A DNA stretch of 64,000 bases, from assembly GCA_029861865.1 (NCBI GenBank), contig JAOTYL010000003.1, positions 124,001 through 188,000 of the forward strand, read 5' to 3'. Shown in pieces: positions 1 to 7,576 of this stretch; position 1 is the first letter of the stretch; every line of letters begins with the position of its first letter. A program made the position numbers and the translations under genes. A model generated the notes under the pieces. The model had not been told where the DNA came from and did not search any database. It saw only the letters and a program-made list of their open reading frames with translations. The stretch comes from Myxococcales bacterium (lineage in GTDB: Bacteria > Myxococcota_A > Polyangia > Polyangiales > Houyiibacteriaceae).

Positions 1-863
1 TGCAGCAGGATGGCTTGGTTTTGTGAGTTGAAGAGCCATTCGAAGTCGCCAACGAAGGAGAAGTCGCCAAAGTCCAACCGAATCCCCCCACCAAGACGCG
101 TCGGAAGCGTGAGTGTCGTGCTTATCGAGTCGAGCGCCTCGCCGACGAGCTCTCCTCCGTTGCCGTCGACGTTGACGTCGATCTTGTGTCGATATGCGAA
201 ACCAACCGTCAGATGCTTGGTGGGTTCGGTCCATTGGAAGCCCATTCGAAAGCCCGTGAAGTCCCCTCCCTGGGCCCTAATCGAGACGTCTGGAAACGCT
301 TCGCGTCTTCGTGTGAGCTGCGCAAACGTCATGCGATAGCTTGCGCCGATGCGAAGGCCGATGGAATCGACGTTGATCGCCAAGCCGACCCCCGTCTCGA
401 GAAAGAAGATCTCGGTCTCGTCCTTCGTCGCCGTTGGGTCGTCCGGATCGACCTTGTACTCGAACTGGACGGCGGATCCTCCGGAAGGGAAGACAGCCGC
501 ACCGACGGTTAGGTAGTCGTTGATGCGACCGGTGCCGCCCAAGAACGGAAAGATCACGGGAACACTGTCGCCAGGGACGTTGAGGTCCGGCTGATTGAAG
601 AGCGGCGTGGCTCGGCCGCCACCCCACGCGTTGGTGAGCGACACGTCGAGGGCGCCCTTTGGGACATTCCCGAGGCCAGCAGGATTGAAGAGCAACGCGC
701 GGGTGTCGTCGGTGTATGCAATCGCCGCGCCTCCCATCGCGCTCTGCTTGGCAGCGTGCATGAGAATAAGGTCGAACCCCGCGGCCTTCGCCGTCGACGG
801 TGCCGATACGATCGCCGTCAGCAAAAGCAGCAAGTGCCAGTGGCCGCAGCCTCGCTCCTGCAT
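1..863 (-). CDS. FadL/OmpP1-family outer membrane transporter, 3' part missing
   Basis: The reading frame enters from the left window edge and starts at ATG 863-861. The visible 287 residues begin with a hydrophobic signal peptide (LLLLLTAIVSAPSTAKA). This is followed by the hallmark FadL/TodX N-terminus: AAKQSAMGGAAIAYTDD, then LFNPAGLG at about residues 55-62. Alternating hydrophobic strands (TVGAAVFPSGG, GLRIGASYRMTF, HLTVGFAYRH, GGGIRLDFGDF) are typical of the outer-membrane beta barrel. Known members import long-chain fatty acids or other hydrophobic compounds across the outer membrane. The C-terminal barrel strands lie outside the window, so the substrate cannot be judged. It runs away from the catabolic genes that start at 1266 on the other strand. 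Confidence 0.88.
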   Translation of the reverse strand, partial: MQERGCGHWHLLLLLTAIVSAPSTAKAAGFDLILMHAAKQSAMGGAAIAYTDDTRALLFNPAGLGNVPKGALDVSLTNAWGGGRATPLFNQPDLNVPGDSVPVIFPFLGGTGRINDYLTVGAAVFPSGGSAVQFEYKVDPDDPTATKDETEIFFLETGVGLAINVDSIGLRIGASYRMTFAQLTRRREAFPDVSIRAQGGDFTGFRMGFQWTEPTKHLTVGFAYRHKIDVNVDGNGGELVGEALDSISTTLTLPTRLGGGIRLDFGDFSFVGDFEWLFNSQNQAILL

Positions 864-938
864 GGTATTGGCACGGATACTGACAAAAGCATGGAATTGC
901 AAGCCTGATTTGGGTCCCTCAAGCTCGGGGCTGGCGAG

Positions 939-1178
939 TCACCGAGCGGGTTTCGGAGACCTGTTTCGCTCTTGCGCCCAAATCCGCAAACGATTGCCCA
1001 ACTCCTCCAGCACTTGCAGCAAGAGGTAGCTGTAGGGGTCTGTGATCCGGAGATAGACCGTAACCCGATGCGGCTGCCCTTTTCGAACCCGCCGGCGCTC
1101 CGCCTGGGCACGGCTGAGCTTTCGCAATCGCGGGCTGGTGATCGCTTTGACGACGTACGGGACGATGGGATTCGACAT
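939..1178 (-). pseudogene. Truncated DsbA/HCCA-isomerase-like N-terminal fragment
   Basis: This is a 79-codon frame from ATG 1178. The middle part (VTVYLRITDPYSYLLLQVL, about residues 39-57) resembles the first strand and helix of the thioredoxin-fold DsbA / 2-hydroxychromene-2-carboxylate isomerase family. Full-length members are about 200 residues or more. Here the frame runs into an Arg-rich tail (ERNRSPKPAR) and stops, and no continuation was found in the other two frames before the porin start at 863. A decayed remnant is the simplest reading. A genuine short protein cannot be excluded. Confidence 0.4.
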
Positions 1179-1204
1179 AGGGTGCGCCTGTCCTTGCGAA
1201 TCTA

Positions 1205-1233
1205 CACTATTGGCAGTACAAGCGTCAATAGTG
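1205..1233. promoter_or_regulatory. Inverted repeat, candidate operator between divergent genes
   Basis: Perfect 8-bp arms CACTATTG (1205-1212) and CAATAGTG (1226-1233) are separated by 13 bp. They lie 33 bp upstream of the DUF4345 start at 1266 and just upstream of the leftward fragment starting at 1178. The word TATTGGCA (1208-1215) recurs inverted in the promoter of the lipoprotein at 5700. The size suits a TetR-type dimer site; the binding protein is unknown. Confidence 0.4.
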
Positions 1234-1265
1234 CGAAATCCGTCGCAGCAGCAATGGGAGTAACC

Positions 1266-1667
1266 ATGCAATGGATGCCAAAGATCATCGTTGGGCTGGT
1301 CACCGCGATGTACGCGGCGCTGGGGCTCGGCTTCATGTTTTTCCCCTCCATCGTGCTCTCGCAACCTGACTTCGCGCTCATCCCGAACGGGGTCGCGGGT
1401 TTGAGCACTGCGCGTGGCGTCTTTGGCGGCCATTTCATTGCGATGGCGCTCCTTTGCGTTCACGGCTTGAGAAGCAGCCGGTACGACATTTTGAAAATCG
1501 TCGCGTTACTGATCGCGTTCGTGGCGTTTGGACGATTGGTCGGAGTGATTCTGGATGGCGTTCATCCGAAGGCCATCGTCGGCTTGGTCGTCGAAGTGCT
1601 GGCCACCGCGGGGCTGCTCTTTGGGGCACGACGCCTGGAAGGCCTCGACCAGAAAGCGACGAGGTAG
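1266..1667 (+). CDS. DUF4345-like four-helix membrane protein
   Basis: This is a 133-residue protein made almost entirely of hydrophobic helices: residues 5-25, 45-65, 75-95 and 100-122, approximately. The pattern IVGLVTAMYAALGLGFMFFP near the N-terminus, a small GLSTARGVFGGHF turn, then FGRLVGVILDG is characteristic of the DUF4345 integral membrane family, whose function is unknown. ATG 1266 is chosen because GGGAG (1256-1260) stands 5 bp upstream; an in-frame ATG at 1254 lacks such a site. The stop is 3 bp before the next gene, so the two are probably cotranscribed and translationally linked. Confidence 0.7.
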   Translation: MQWMPKIIVGLVTAMYAALGLGFMFFPSIVLSQPDFALIPNGVAGLSTARGVFGGHFIAMALLCVHGLRSSRYDILKIVALLIAFVAFGRLVGVILDGVHPKAIVGLVVEVLATAGLLFGARRLEGLDQKATR

Positions 1668-1670
1668 GCA

Positions 1671-2738
1671 ATGCGTTGGACAATCGCAGCTGTGTTGGTT
1701 CTAGCGGTGGTCTTTTTCGTAGGCGCGCGCTCCGAGACGATTCAAGATCGCTTGCTCGACAAAGGCCTGACGGTACTGCTCACCAACCAAGGCCACGACA
1801 TGCTCGAGCAAGACGCGCTTCGAGCGCTGCTTTGTGGCACGTCGGCGCCGCTTCCTCATGCATCGCGGGCCAAGGCCTGTGTTGCGGTCTTCGCGGGCGG
1901 AAAGTTCTGGCTCGTCGACACCGGCCCGGGTTCCTGGAACAAGCTGAGTCTCATCGGTATCGACCCCACGCGCATCGGCGGCGTGTTTCTCACGCACTAT
2001 CACTCCGATCACATCGGTGATCTGGGCCAGGTCAATATGCAGTCCTGGGCAAGCGGGCGACCGGAACCGCTGCGGGTCTTCGGTCCGACCGGCGTCGAGC
2101 GCGTGGTTCGCGGGTTCGAAGAGGCGTATGCACTCGACAACGGCTACCGCATCGCCCACCACGGTGCCGATTTCGTGCCGCCCGAAGCCGGCAAGATGGT
2201 GCCGAACACCATCGCTGACATGGAAGACGGGACCCAAACGGTCGTCCTCAAGGAAGACGGATTGGTGGTGAAGGCGTTCAACGTCGACCACACGCCCATC
2301 AAGCCGGCCGTCGGATATCGCTTCGAATACAAGGGTCGTTCAGTTGTGGTGAGCGGCGATACCGCCAAGTCATCTTCGTTGATCGCCGCCGCCAAAGGCG
2401 CCGACGTGCTCATCCACGAAGCGCAGGCGAACCACATCGTTCGCAGGGTCGAGGCGATGGCCAACAAGAACAACCGTCCCCGCATTGCTCACATCATGAA
2501 TGACATCATCTCGTATCACACGTCGCCCGCACAAGCCGCCGAGAGTGCGAACGAAGCCGGTGTGGACTTGCTCTTGATGTACCACTTGATCCCACCGCCT
2601 CAGGTCAAGGCGATGGAGCCGATTTTCACCCGCGGTCTCAACAAAGTGCGCGATGGCGGCTGGGTCCTCGGCGACGACGGCATGCTTGTTTGCCTCCCCG
2701 CGGACTCGGACGCGATCGAGATTTCATCCCGGCTTTGA
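1671..2738 (+). CDS. Exported metallo-beta-lactamase-fold hydrolase (RNase Z/arylsulfatase-like)
   Basis: This 355-residue protein has an N-terminal hydrophobic stretch (AAVLVLAVVFFVGA) that fits a signal peptide or membrane anchor. The metal-binding motif H109-Y-H111-S-D113-H114 follows strand GVFLT, and VVVSGDTAKSSSL (about residue 225) supplies the second conserved Asp. A later HIMNDIISYHTS supplies further metal His candidates. The layout matches the RNase Z / alkylsulfatase-like branch of the superfamily, but an exported enzyme is unlikely to process tRNA. Substrate unknown. It follows the DUF4345 gene by 3 bp. A decayed relative of its C-terminal end (THLIPAP in place of YHLIPPP) is present at 14066-14240 on the other strand. 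Confidence 0.8.
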   Translation: MRWTIAAVLVLAVVFFVGARSETIQDRLLDKGLTVLLTNQGHDMLEQDALRALLCGTSAPLPHASRAKACVAVFAGGKFWLVDTGPGSWNKLSLIGIDPTRIGGVFLTHYHSDHIGDLGQVNMQSWASGRPEPLRVFGPTGVERVVRGFEEAYALDNGYRIAHHGADFVPPEAGKMVPNTIADMEDGTQTVVLKEDGLVVKAFNVDHTPIKPAVGYRFEYKGRSVVVSGDTAKSSSLIAAAKGADVLIHEAQANHIVRRVEAMANKNNRPRIAHIMNDIISYHTSPAQAAESANEAGVDLLLMYHLIPPPQVKAMEPIFTRGLNKVRDGGWVLGDDGMLVCLPADSDAIEISSRL

Positions 2739-2802
2739 GCGGGATGGACTAGAGTAAAATGCGATCAGGCAACAAAGGGCATCACCGCGCACGAGGTATG
2801 AA

Positions 2803-3249
2803 ATGAAGACTATCGAAGTCCAACAAGACCTCGAGGCACCGATCGAGCGCGTGTTTGCGATATTCGCGGACCACGGCGGCTACGGTCGGTTTCGCGGCAT
2901 CAAGGCGGCGGAGCTGACACGCGAGGGCACCCGGGAGAAAAACGGTGAGGGCGCTCAACGCAAGATCGAGCTCGGGTCGGTCACCCTCTGGGAAGACATC
3001 CTCGCTTATGAGGAGAACGCTCTGATCGAGTACCGGATCGTCAAGGCCAAACCCAACCTGATCCACCACGAGCTTGGTCGCCAACGTTTCGAGCGGCTTC
3101 CGAACGGTGGCACGCGCGTCCATTGGACGAGCACCTTCAAGTTTAGGATTCCGGTCGTTGGGCGTTTTCTCGAACCGCGTGCCGCAGCACAGTTCCAACA
3201 AGCGTTCGCGGTGATGCTTCGCACGGTCGAAAAGATGGCGCGAGCCTAG
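2803..3249 (+). CDS. SRPBCC-fold (polyketide cyclase/START-like) protein
   Basis: This 148-residue protein begins with the usual first strand of the family (IEVQQDLEAPIERVFAIFADHGGYGRF), where 'AP.ERVF' and the following helix are diagnostic. It ends with the long amphipathic C-terminal helix (AAQFQQAFAVMLRTVEKMA). Such proteins enclose a hydrophobic ligand in a helix-grip cavity, and some are lyases or cyclases. No catalytic residue can be assigned. ATG 2803 is preferred over the overlapping ATG at 2798 because GAGG (2793-2796) lies 6 bp upstream. It follows the MBL-fold gene in the same direction and is likely part of the same detoxification or lipid-handling run. Confidence 0.75.
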   Translation: MKTIEVQQDLEAPIERVFAIFADHGGYGRFRGIKAAELTREGTREKNGEGAQRKIELGSVTLWEDILAYEENALIEYRIVKAKPNLIHHELGRQRFERLPNGGTRVHWTSTFKFRIPVVGRFLEPRAAAQFQQAFAVMLRTVEKMARA

Positions 3250-3349
3250 AAGCTTGGGCAATCCAGCTCATCGCGCGGCTCGCTAAAGAAAAGGGCACCA
3301 AGGTCACGCTGTCCGGCCGACGACGATGGGTTCCCTCCGCCTCCGGAAT

Positions 3350-3368
3350 TGTCATATACTATGTCATA
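3350..3368. promoter_or_regulatory. Direct repeat TGTCATA overlapping a -10-like element
   Basis: Two copies of TGTCATA (3350-3356 and 3362-3368) lie with a 12-bp period directly before the dehalogenase ATG at 3373. TATACT (3355-3360) between them resembles a -10 hexamer. No Shine-Dalgarno precedes the ATG, so the transcript may be leaderless. The related word TATGTCA also appears before the TetR gene and before the gene at 10783. Confidence 0.35.
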
Positions 3369-3372
3369 AGTC

Positions 3373-4311
3373 ATGCAGATCCTCACGACCCCTGAAGACG
3401 CCGCCGCCGGGCTGGCCGACTACCCGTTCACCTCACACCGCGTGCCTGTCCCCAGCGGAGACGGTGGCACGCTCCGTGTCCACTACGTCGACGAAGGGCC
3501 CGCGGACGCCCGGCCTGTGGTCTTCCTCCACGGAAACCCCTCGTGGTCGTACATCTGGCGCCACCCGATCGCCGCCGTGACGGAGGCGGGCTTCCGCGCG
3601 GTCGCCCTCGACCTGGTCGGCATGGGACTTTCCGACAAGCCGACCGAGCTCGCCGACTACACGGTGGCACGCCACGTCGCTTGGACGGGCGCCGCACTCT
3701 TCGAGCAACTCGACCTCCGCGACACGATCCTCGTGCTTCACGATTGGGGCGCGATCATCGGCCTGCGCCTCTTGGCGGAGCATCCGGAACGCGTGGCCGG
3801 TGTGGTCGTGTCGAACACGGGCTTCCCGGAGCGGGATCCCGACGAGCCGCTGCCCGAGACCATCGAGGCCTCCGGACCCTTCGCCGACTTCCAACGGATG
3901 GCGCGCAAAGCGCCGCGGTGGGAGCCATGGACGCTCCTGCCGATGGTGATGGCGACGCCCATCTCTGACGAAGTGACAGCCGGCTACCGCGCGCCGTACC
4001 CCGACGCGTCGCTCACGATCGGGAGTCGTGCGTTCACCCAGCTCCTGCCGACGCGGCCCAACAACCCGATGCTCCCGGACAACTTCCGCGCGTGGAAGGT
4101 GCTCGAGAAGTTTGACCGACCCTTCCTGACGCTCTTCAGCGACAAGGACATGGTGGCGCCGAACGGTTGGAAGCCGCTGGTCGCGCGCGTGCCCGGCGCG
4201 AAGGGACAGCCCCATCAGATCCTCGAGGGCGGAGGCCATTTCCTCCAGGAGGACATCCCGGAGGCCTATAGCGCGGCGCTGGTCTCCTGGCTGCGCGGGA
4301 GCGGATTTTGA
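3373..4311 (+). CDS. Haloalkane dehalogenase (HLD-I type alpha/beta hydrolase)
   Basis: This 312-residue alpha/beta hydrolase hydrolyses a carbon-halogen bond if the family call holds. H53-G-N-P-S-W58 forms the oxyanion and halide-binding turn. D124-W125 within HDWG is the nucleophile followed by the second halide-binding tryptophan, as in DhlA-type enzymes. D259 (DKDMVAP) is placed as the charge-relay acid and H289 (GGGHFLQED) as the base. Asp instead of Ser at the nucleophile elbow separates it from esterases. A cap domain lies between about residues 155 and 225. Epoxide hydrolases also use an Asp nucleophile, but they lack the N-x-x-W halide signature. Its stop overlaps the next start (TGATG). 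Confidence 0.85.
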   Translation: MQILTTPEDAAAGLADYPFTSHRVPVPSGDGGTLRVHYVDEGPADARPVVFLHGNPSWSYIWRHPIAAVTEAGFRAVALDLVGMGLSDKPTELADYTVARHVAWTGAALFEQLDLRDTILVLHDWGAIIGLRLLAEHPERVAGVVVSNTGFPERDPDEPLPETIEASGPFADFQRMARKAPRWEPWTLLPMVMATPISDEVTAGYRAPYPDASLTIGSRAFTQLLPTRPNNPMLPDNFRAWKVLEKFDRPFLTLFSDKDMVAPNGWKPLVARVPGAKGQPHQILEGGGHFLQEDIPEAYSAALVSWLRGSGF

Positions 4312-4889
4312 TGCCGACCGGGCGGCCCGATTTCGCCACCAAGATGGTGGGCGCACAGGAGCTCCACATGGAGATCTTGGATCCTTCTACACAGAACGTC
4401 TGGCAGTCGCTCGAGCCTGTGACCCTCGCCGAGTACCGTGCCTTCCCGCTCGAGGTGGGCTTCGTGAAAATCGGCATCGGTCGCGGCGCCATGGACGAGC
4501 ACTGGTTCGACCGTTCGCCCGGCACCGACATCTCCGGTCCGATGGAGGTGCGCGAGTTCGGCGGCCGCGCGTTCGGCCTGTGCGCCCGTCCCGCTACTGC
4601 GCCCGAACTCCCGTTTGGTCCCGATGGCCCGCGCCGGCTCCTGGTCGACAAGCACCACGTGATGCGCTTCGCCGCCGGACGCGCGATCCCGTTGCTGGTC
4701 CTGCCCGACAGCACGGAGTACGTACACGTGATGGACGGCGGAGTCGACGGGCCCGCCCTGCAAGTGCCTGAAGGCTGCCACCTGCGCCACGTCTCTCTGC
4801 GCGAAGACTGGATCGTTCACCTGCCCCACCCGACCACGGTCTTCTTCTTTCCGAGCCGGGACAGCTTTCAGGGACCGATCGAGGTCTAG
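4311..4889 (+). CDS. Conserved hypothetical protein coupled to the dehalogenase
   Basis: A 192-residue soluble protein whose ATG (4311) overlaps the dehalogenase stop. Strong translational coupling is implied. No family is recognised. It has short beta-rich segments (EVGFVKIGIGRG, PLLVLPDSTEYVHVM, TTVFFFPSRDS), several His residues (DKHHVMRF, HLRHVS) and no signal peptide. The beta pattern would suit a cupin or jelly-roll fold, but no clear metal motif can be aligned. Its role is presumably tied to the halocarbon hydrolase, for instance handling the substrate or product. Confidence 0.6.
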   Translation: MPTGRPDFATKMVGAQELHMEILDPSTQNVWQSLEPVTLAEYRAFPLEVGFVKIGIGRGAMDEHWFDRSPGTDISGPMEVREFGGRAFGLCARPATAPELPFGPDGPRRLLVDKHHVMRFAAGRAIPLLVLPDSTEYVHVMDGGVDGPALQVPEGCHLRHVSLREDWIVHLPHPTTVFFFPSRDSFQGPIEV

Positions 4890-4988
4890 TCCTGCTGGAA
4901 GAGAACCATGATCTTTTGCCATGAATAGGACTAGACCGACATGAGGCACGACGACACCAAAATGGCCGTGCGAAATGTCGGATCTTAT

Positions 4989-4999
4989 GTCACAGTGAC
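4989..4999. promoter_or_regulatory. Palindrome just upstream of the TetR gene
   Basis: GTCACAGTGAC (perfect 5-bp arms around a central A) sits 6 bp before the regulator ATG at 5006 and overlaps TATGTCA (4987-4992 region). Its position fits autoregulation by the TetR-family product. Confidence 0.35.
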
Positions 5000-5005
5000 T
5001 GTCGC

Positions 5006-5599
5006 ATGTTGAACCCCGACCGCGACGAGAGCGCTCGCAAGATGGATGGGCGCTTTCGACGAAGCGAGCGGAGCAAAGCGGCGATCGTGAACGCCCTTCT
5101 GGACCTCATCGGTGAGGGAACGCCCGAACCGACGGCGGACGAAGTCGCCGAACGCGCAGCGATCGGCAGCCGCACAGTCTTCCGGCACTTCAAAGACATG
5201 GAGACGCTGTACGCCGCGATGGATGCCATTATCGAGGCGCGGTACGGGCCCATGATGGCTGCGCCCGTGCCCAAGTGCGCGCTCAAAGAGCGCATCAGCG
5301 AGTTTGTCGCCCGGCGGACCAAGCTCTATGAAGGCGTCGCCCCCATCAAGCGCGCCGCCAACATCAAGCGCCCGCATTCGGAGTTCCTACAGGAACGCCA
5401 CGAGGCGGCCGTCCGCAGGCTCGGCAAAGACCTCCATCGCTGGTTTCCGGAGCTGAAAAACAAGAAGCCCGCGACGGTCCACGCGATCGAGCTTCTCACC
5501 TCGATCGAAGCATGGGACCGGCTCCGCCTCGACCAGCGCTTAGGCAAGAAGCGAGCCGCCGAAGCGATGGAAAACGCCCTCTCCGCGCTTCTGCTGTAG
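5006..5599 (+). CDS. TetR-family transcriptional regulator
   Basis: This is a 197-residue repressor-type protein. The N-terminal helix-turn-helix reads AIVNALLDLIGEG then TADEVAERAAIGSRTVFRHFKDMETLY (about residues 29-72), where 'A..aG.s..t.frhF' is the family signature. The C-terminal ligand domain is unclassified and ends RAAEAMENALSALL. ATG 5006 is the first in-frame start. MDGRFRRSERS (ATG 5042) is an alternative that would leave the HTH intact. A palindrome lies immediately upstream, and similar words occur before 3373 and 10783, so it may control the dehalogenase and GST-like genes. Confidence 0.85.
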   Translation: MLNPDRDESARKMDGRFRRSERSKAAIVNALLDLIGEGTPEPTADEVAERAAIGSRTVFRHFKDMETLYAAMDAIIEARYGPMMAAPVPKCALKERISEFVARRTKLYEGVAPIKRAANIKRPHSEFLQERHEAAVRRLGKDLHRWFPELKNKKPATVHAIELLTSIEAWDRLRLDQRLGKKRAAEAMENALSALLL

Positions 5600-5681
5600 A
5601 GCTCGTAGAGGAGGGGACCACCGGTTTTTGGGGGCGGCGTTCGTTCGTCGTCGACGAGGCTTGCGGTTCTGAGATATCGAC

Positions 5682-5699
5682 AGTATAAGTGCCAATACT
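5682..5699. promoter_or_regulatory. Inverted repeat abutting the lipoprotein start
   Basis: AGTAT (5682-5686) and ATACT (5695-5699) are inverted around 8 bp and end one base before the ATG at 5700. The inner TGCCAATA (5690-5697) is the reverse complement of TATTGGCA in the inverted repeat at 1205-1233. Its position would block either transcription or the start codon. Confidence 0.35.
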
Positions 5700-6647
5700 A
5701 TGATCCCACAGACGTTGATTCTCTGCTGCGCCGTCGCCCTCCTAGCCATGGTGACGGCGTGCGGCAGCTCCGAGGAAGGCGAACCCGTGCCAGGTTTTGA
5801 AGACTCGACTCTCGACACGTTCGAGATCGACGTGCTTCCTGACTTCACGAGGCTCGGCACGGTCACGGGTCGACCGGACGAGCGTTTCGTGATGGTGAAC
5901 ATGCTGACGTTCAAGGACATGGCCACCGGCGAAGGCTTCGATACGCTCACGGGACGCGAGGCCTATCAGCTGTACGTCGACGGCTTGCAGGAAGCGCAGA
6001 TGATGATCGACTCGCGCCTGATCTGGTCGGGGAACGTCGAAGCCCAGGTCGTGGGAAGCAGCGAGCCGGTGTTTCAGTCGATCGCGCTGCTCGAGTACGC
6101 GAGCCCCATGGCGTTTCTCGGGTTCGCAGCGATGCCGGGCGACAATCCCCAGGCTCGGTCGGCAGGGCTAGAGGGCCAGTGGTTGGTGGCTTCGACGACG
6201 TTAGAAGAAGGCGACGCTGGGTCGACGGATGGCACCCCGGACGAGCTCCCGGACATGGCGACTCTCGTCGAAACGACCGGCCTGTCCGCCGAGCAGATCG
6301 GGCGCGTCCTCAAGGGGCCTGCCGACCAGCCCGTGTTCATCGTCGAGCTCCTCCGGTTCACCGACGGTGATCGTACGACGTACGCACAATACGAAGCTGG
6401 GATCGCCCCCGTACTGACGGAGCGCGGCGCACGACTCGTTTGGCGTGGCTCCTATGACGGCTTCATTCTCGGTAACGCGGAACCCGCCTTCAATGAGCAG
6501 ACGGTGACCGAGTATCCAAACCGAGCGGCGTACCTATTGACGCTCGCCGATCCGCGCGTCGCGACGGTCTCGTCAGCACGCGCAGATGGTCTTGCAACGC
6601 ATTGGATCTACACCGCCGGCGAGTCGGATGTGGAAATCGGGAACTAA
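5700..6647 (+). CDS. Lipoprotein with two DUF1330-like ferredoxin-fold repeats
   Basis: The 315-residue product begins with a lipoprotein signal (ILCCAVALLAMVTAC then GSSEEGE), placing it in the cell envelope. Two related halves follow. FVMVNMLTFKD ... YVDGLQEA ... RLIWSGNVEAQVVG lies at about residues 60-125; FIVELLRFTDGDRTTYAQYEAG ... RLVWRGSYDGFILG lies at about 210-275. Each has the 'v..l.f.d...y..Y..g......ga.l.w.G' layout of DUF1330 / dimeric alpha-beta barrel proteins, so one chain probably forms a pseudo-dimer. The ATG has no clear ribosome site and follows the inverted repeat directly. Function unknown. Confidence 0.65.
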   Translation: MIPQTLILCCAVALLAMVTACGSSEEGEPVPGFEDSTLDTFEIDVLPDFTRLGTVTGRPDERFVMVNMLTFKDMATGEGFDTLTGREAYQLYVDGLQEAQMMIDSRLIWSGNVEAQVVGSSEPVFQSIALLEYASPMAFLGFAAMPGDNPQARSAGLEGQWLVASTTLEEGDAGSTDGTPDELPDMATLVETTGLSAEQIGRVLKGPADQPVFIVELLRFTDGDRTTYAQYEAGIAPVLTERGARLVWRGSYDGFILGNAEPAFNEQTVTEYPNRAAYLLTLADPRVATVSSARADGLATHWIYTAGESDVEIGN

Positions 6648-6687
6648 CGCGCGCGCTTCAGAAGCCTGAGAAGCTCGGAGGAACGAC

Positions 6688-7524
6688 ATGGAGAAGATTG
6701 CCTTGGTCGCTGTTATCGTGGGAGTCGCCGCGACCGCATTGCGCTTCGGTCTTCCAAAGCTTGTCGGTGCGCTTGGTCTCCATCCTGAATACGACGGCCC
6801 TCGGTTCAACGCTCCCGGCAAGCGCGCGCTGATCGTCACGACGAGCCAGGCTACCCTCGGTCCCGATGGCAAAAAGACCGGCGTGTTCGGGTCGGAAATG
6901 ACGGCGCCGTACTATGAGTTTGTCGACGCCGGCATGGAAGTGGATGTCTCCAGTATTCGCGGCGGGCCAATCCCGATCGACCCCCAGTCGTTTCTCTGGT
7001 TCATCGCAGACGAGGCCGACAAGCGATACCTCAAAGACCCGACGTTTCAAAAGAAGGTGAAGCAATCGATTGCAATCGCCGACGTGAAGCCCGAAAACTA
7101 CGACGTCATTTTCCTCTCGGGTGGTTGGGGCGCCGCCTACGACCTCGGCACGTCGGAGGCTCTGGGCAACGTCATTACAAAGGCGTGGGCAGACAAGAAA
7201 ATCGTCGGTGGGGTGTGTCATGGGCCACTGGGGCTGTTGCAAGCCAAGGACGAGACCGGCAAGCCGCTGGTCGAAGGGCGCAACCTGACGGCTGTGACCG
7301 ACAAGCAGGTCAAAGAGCTCGGCATTACCCAAACCCCGCAACACCCCGAGCGCGAGCTGCGCGCCGCGGGCGCCAACTTCGCCTCGGTGACCAAGTTCAA
7401 GGACATGTTTGCCAACCATGTGGTCGTCGATGGCCGGCTGGTTACCGGCCAGAACCAGAACGCGGGCCACGAAGTCGCGCGGCAGATGATTCGCATCGCG
7501 GGCGGCACGCCTGTTTCGAACTGA
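6688..7524 (+). CDS. DJ-1/PfpI-family (Hsp31-like) protein with membrane anchor
   Basis: This 278-residue protein has a short hydrophobic N-terminus (ALVAVIVGVAATALRFGL) before a DJ-1/PfpI domain beginning ALIVTTSQATLG. The nucleophile elbow GGVC177-H178-GP is intact. The upstream acidic position (EMTAPYYEFVDAGMEVDVSS) and VIFLSGGWGAAYDL fit the large Hsp31 / type 1 glutamine-amidotransferase-like subgroup. Characterised relatives are glyoxalase III, chaperones or deglycases. A membrane-tethered version is less usual. GGAGG upstream supports the start. It is preceded by the DUF1330-like lipoprotein. Confidence 0.78.
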   Translation: MEKIALVAVIVGVAATALRFGLPKLVGALGLHPEYDGPRFNAPGKRALIVTTSQATLGPDGKKTGVFGSEMTAPYYEFVDAGMEVDVSSIRGGPIPIDPQSFLWFIADEADKRYLKDPTFQKKVKQSIAIADVKPENYDVIFLSGGWGAAYDLGTSEALGNVITKAWADKKIVGGVCHGPLGLLQAKDETGKPLVEGRNLTAVTDKQVKELGITQTPQHPERELRAAGANFASVTKFKDMFANHVVVDGRLVTGQNQNAGHEVARQMIRIAGGTPVSN

Positions 7525-7576
7525 CGTCGCACCATGAAAGTGATTGGCTACGGTTTCGCGGGCGGTCGAAAACGCG

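Noticed and set aside
2725-2746. Hairpin CATCCCG/CGGGATG at the end of the MBL gene as a terminator
   Set aside because: Overlaps the stop codon, has an 8-base loop and is followed by no T-run; too weak to list as a terminator.
3433-4356. Long leftward open frame opposite the dehalogenase
   Set aside because: Arg/His-rich composition without family motifs; the opposite strand carries a complete catalytic dehalogenase. It is a GC-driven shadow.
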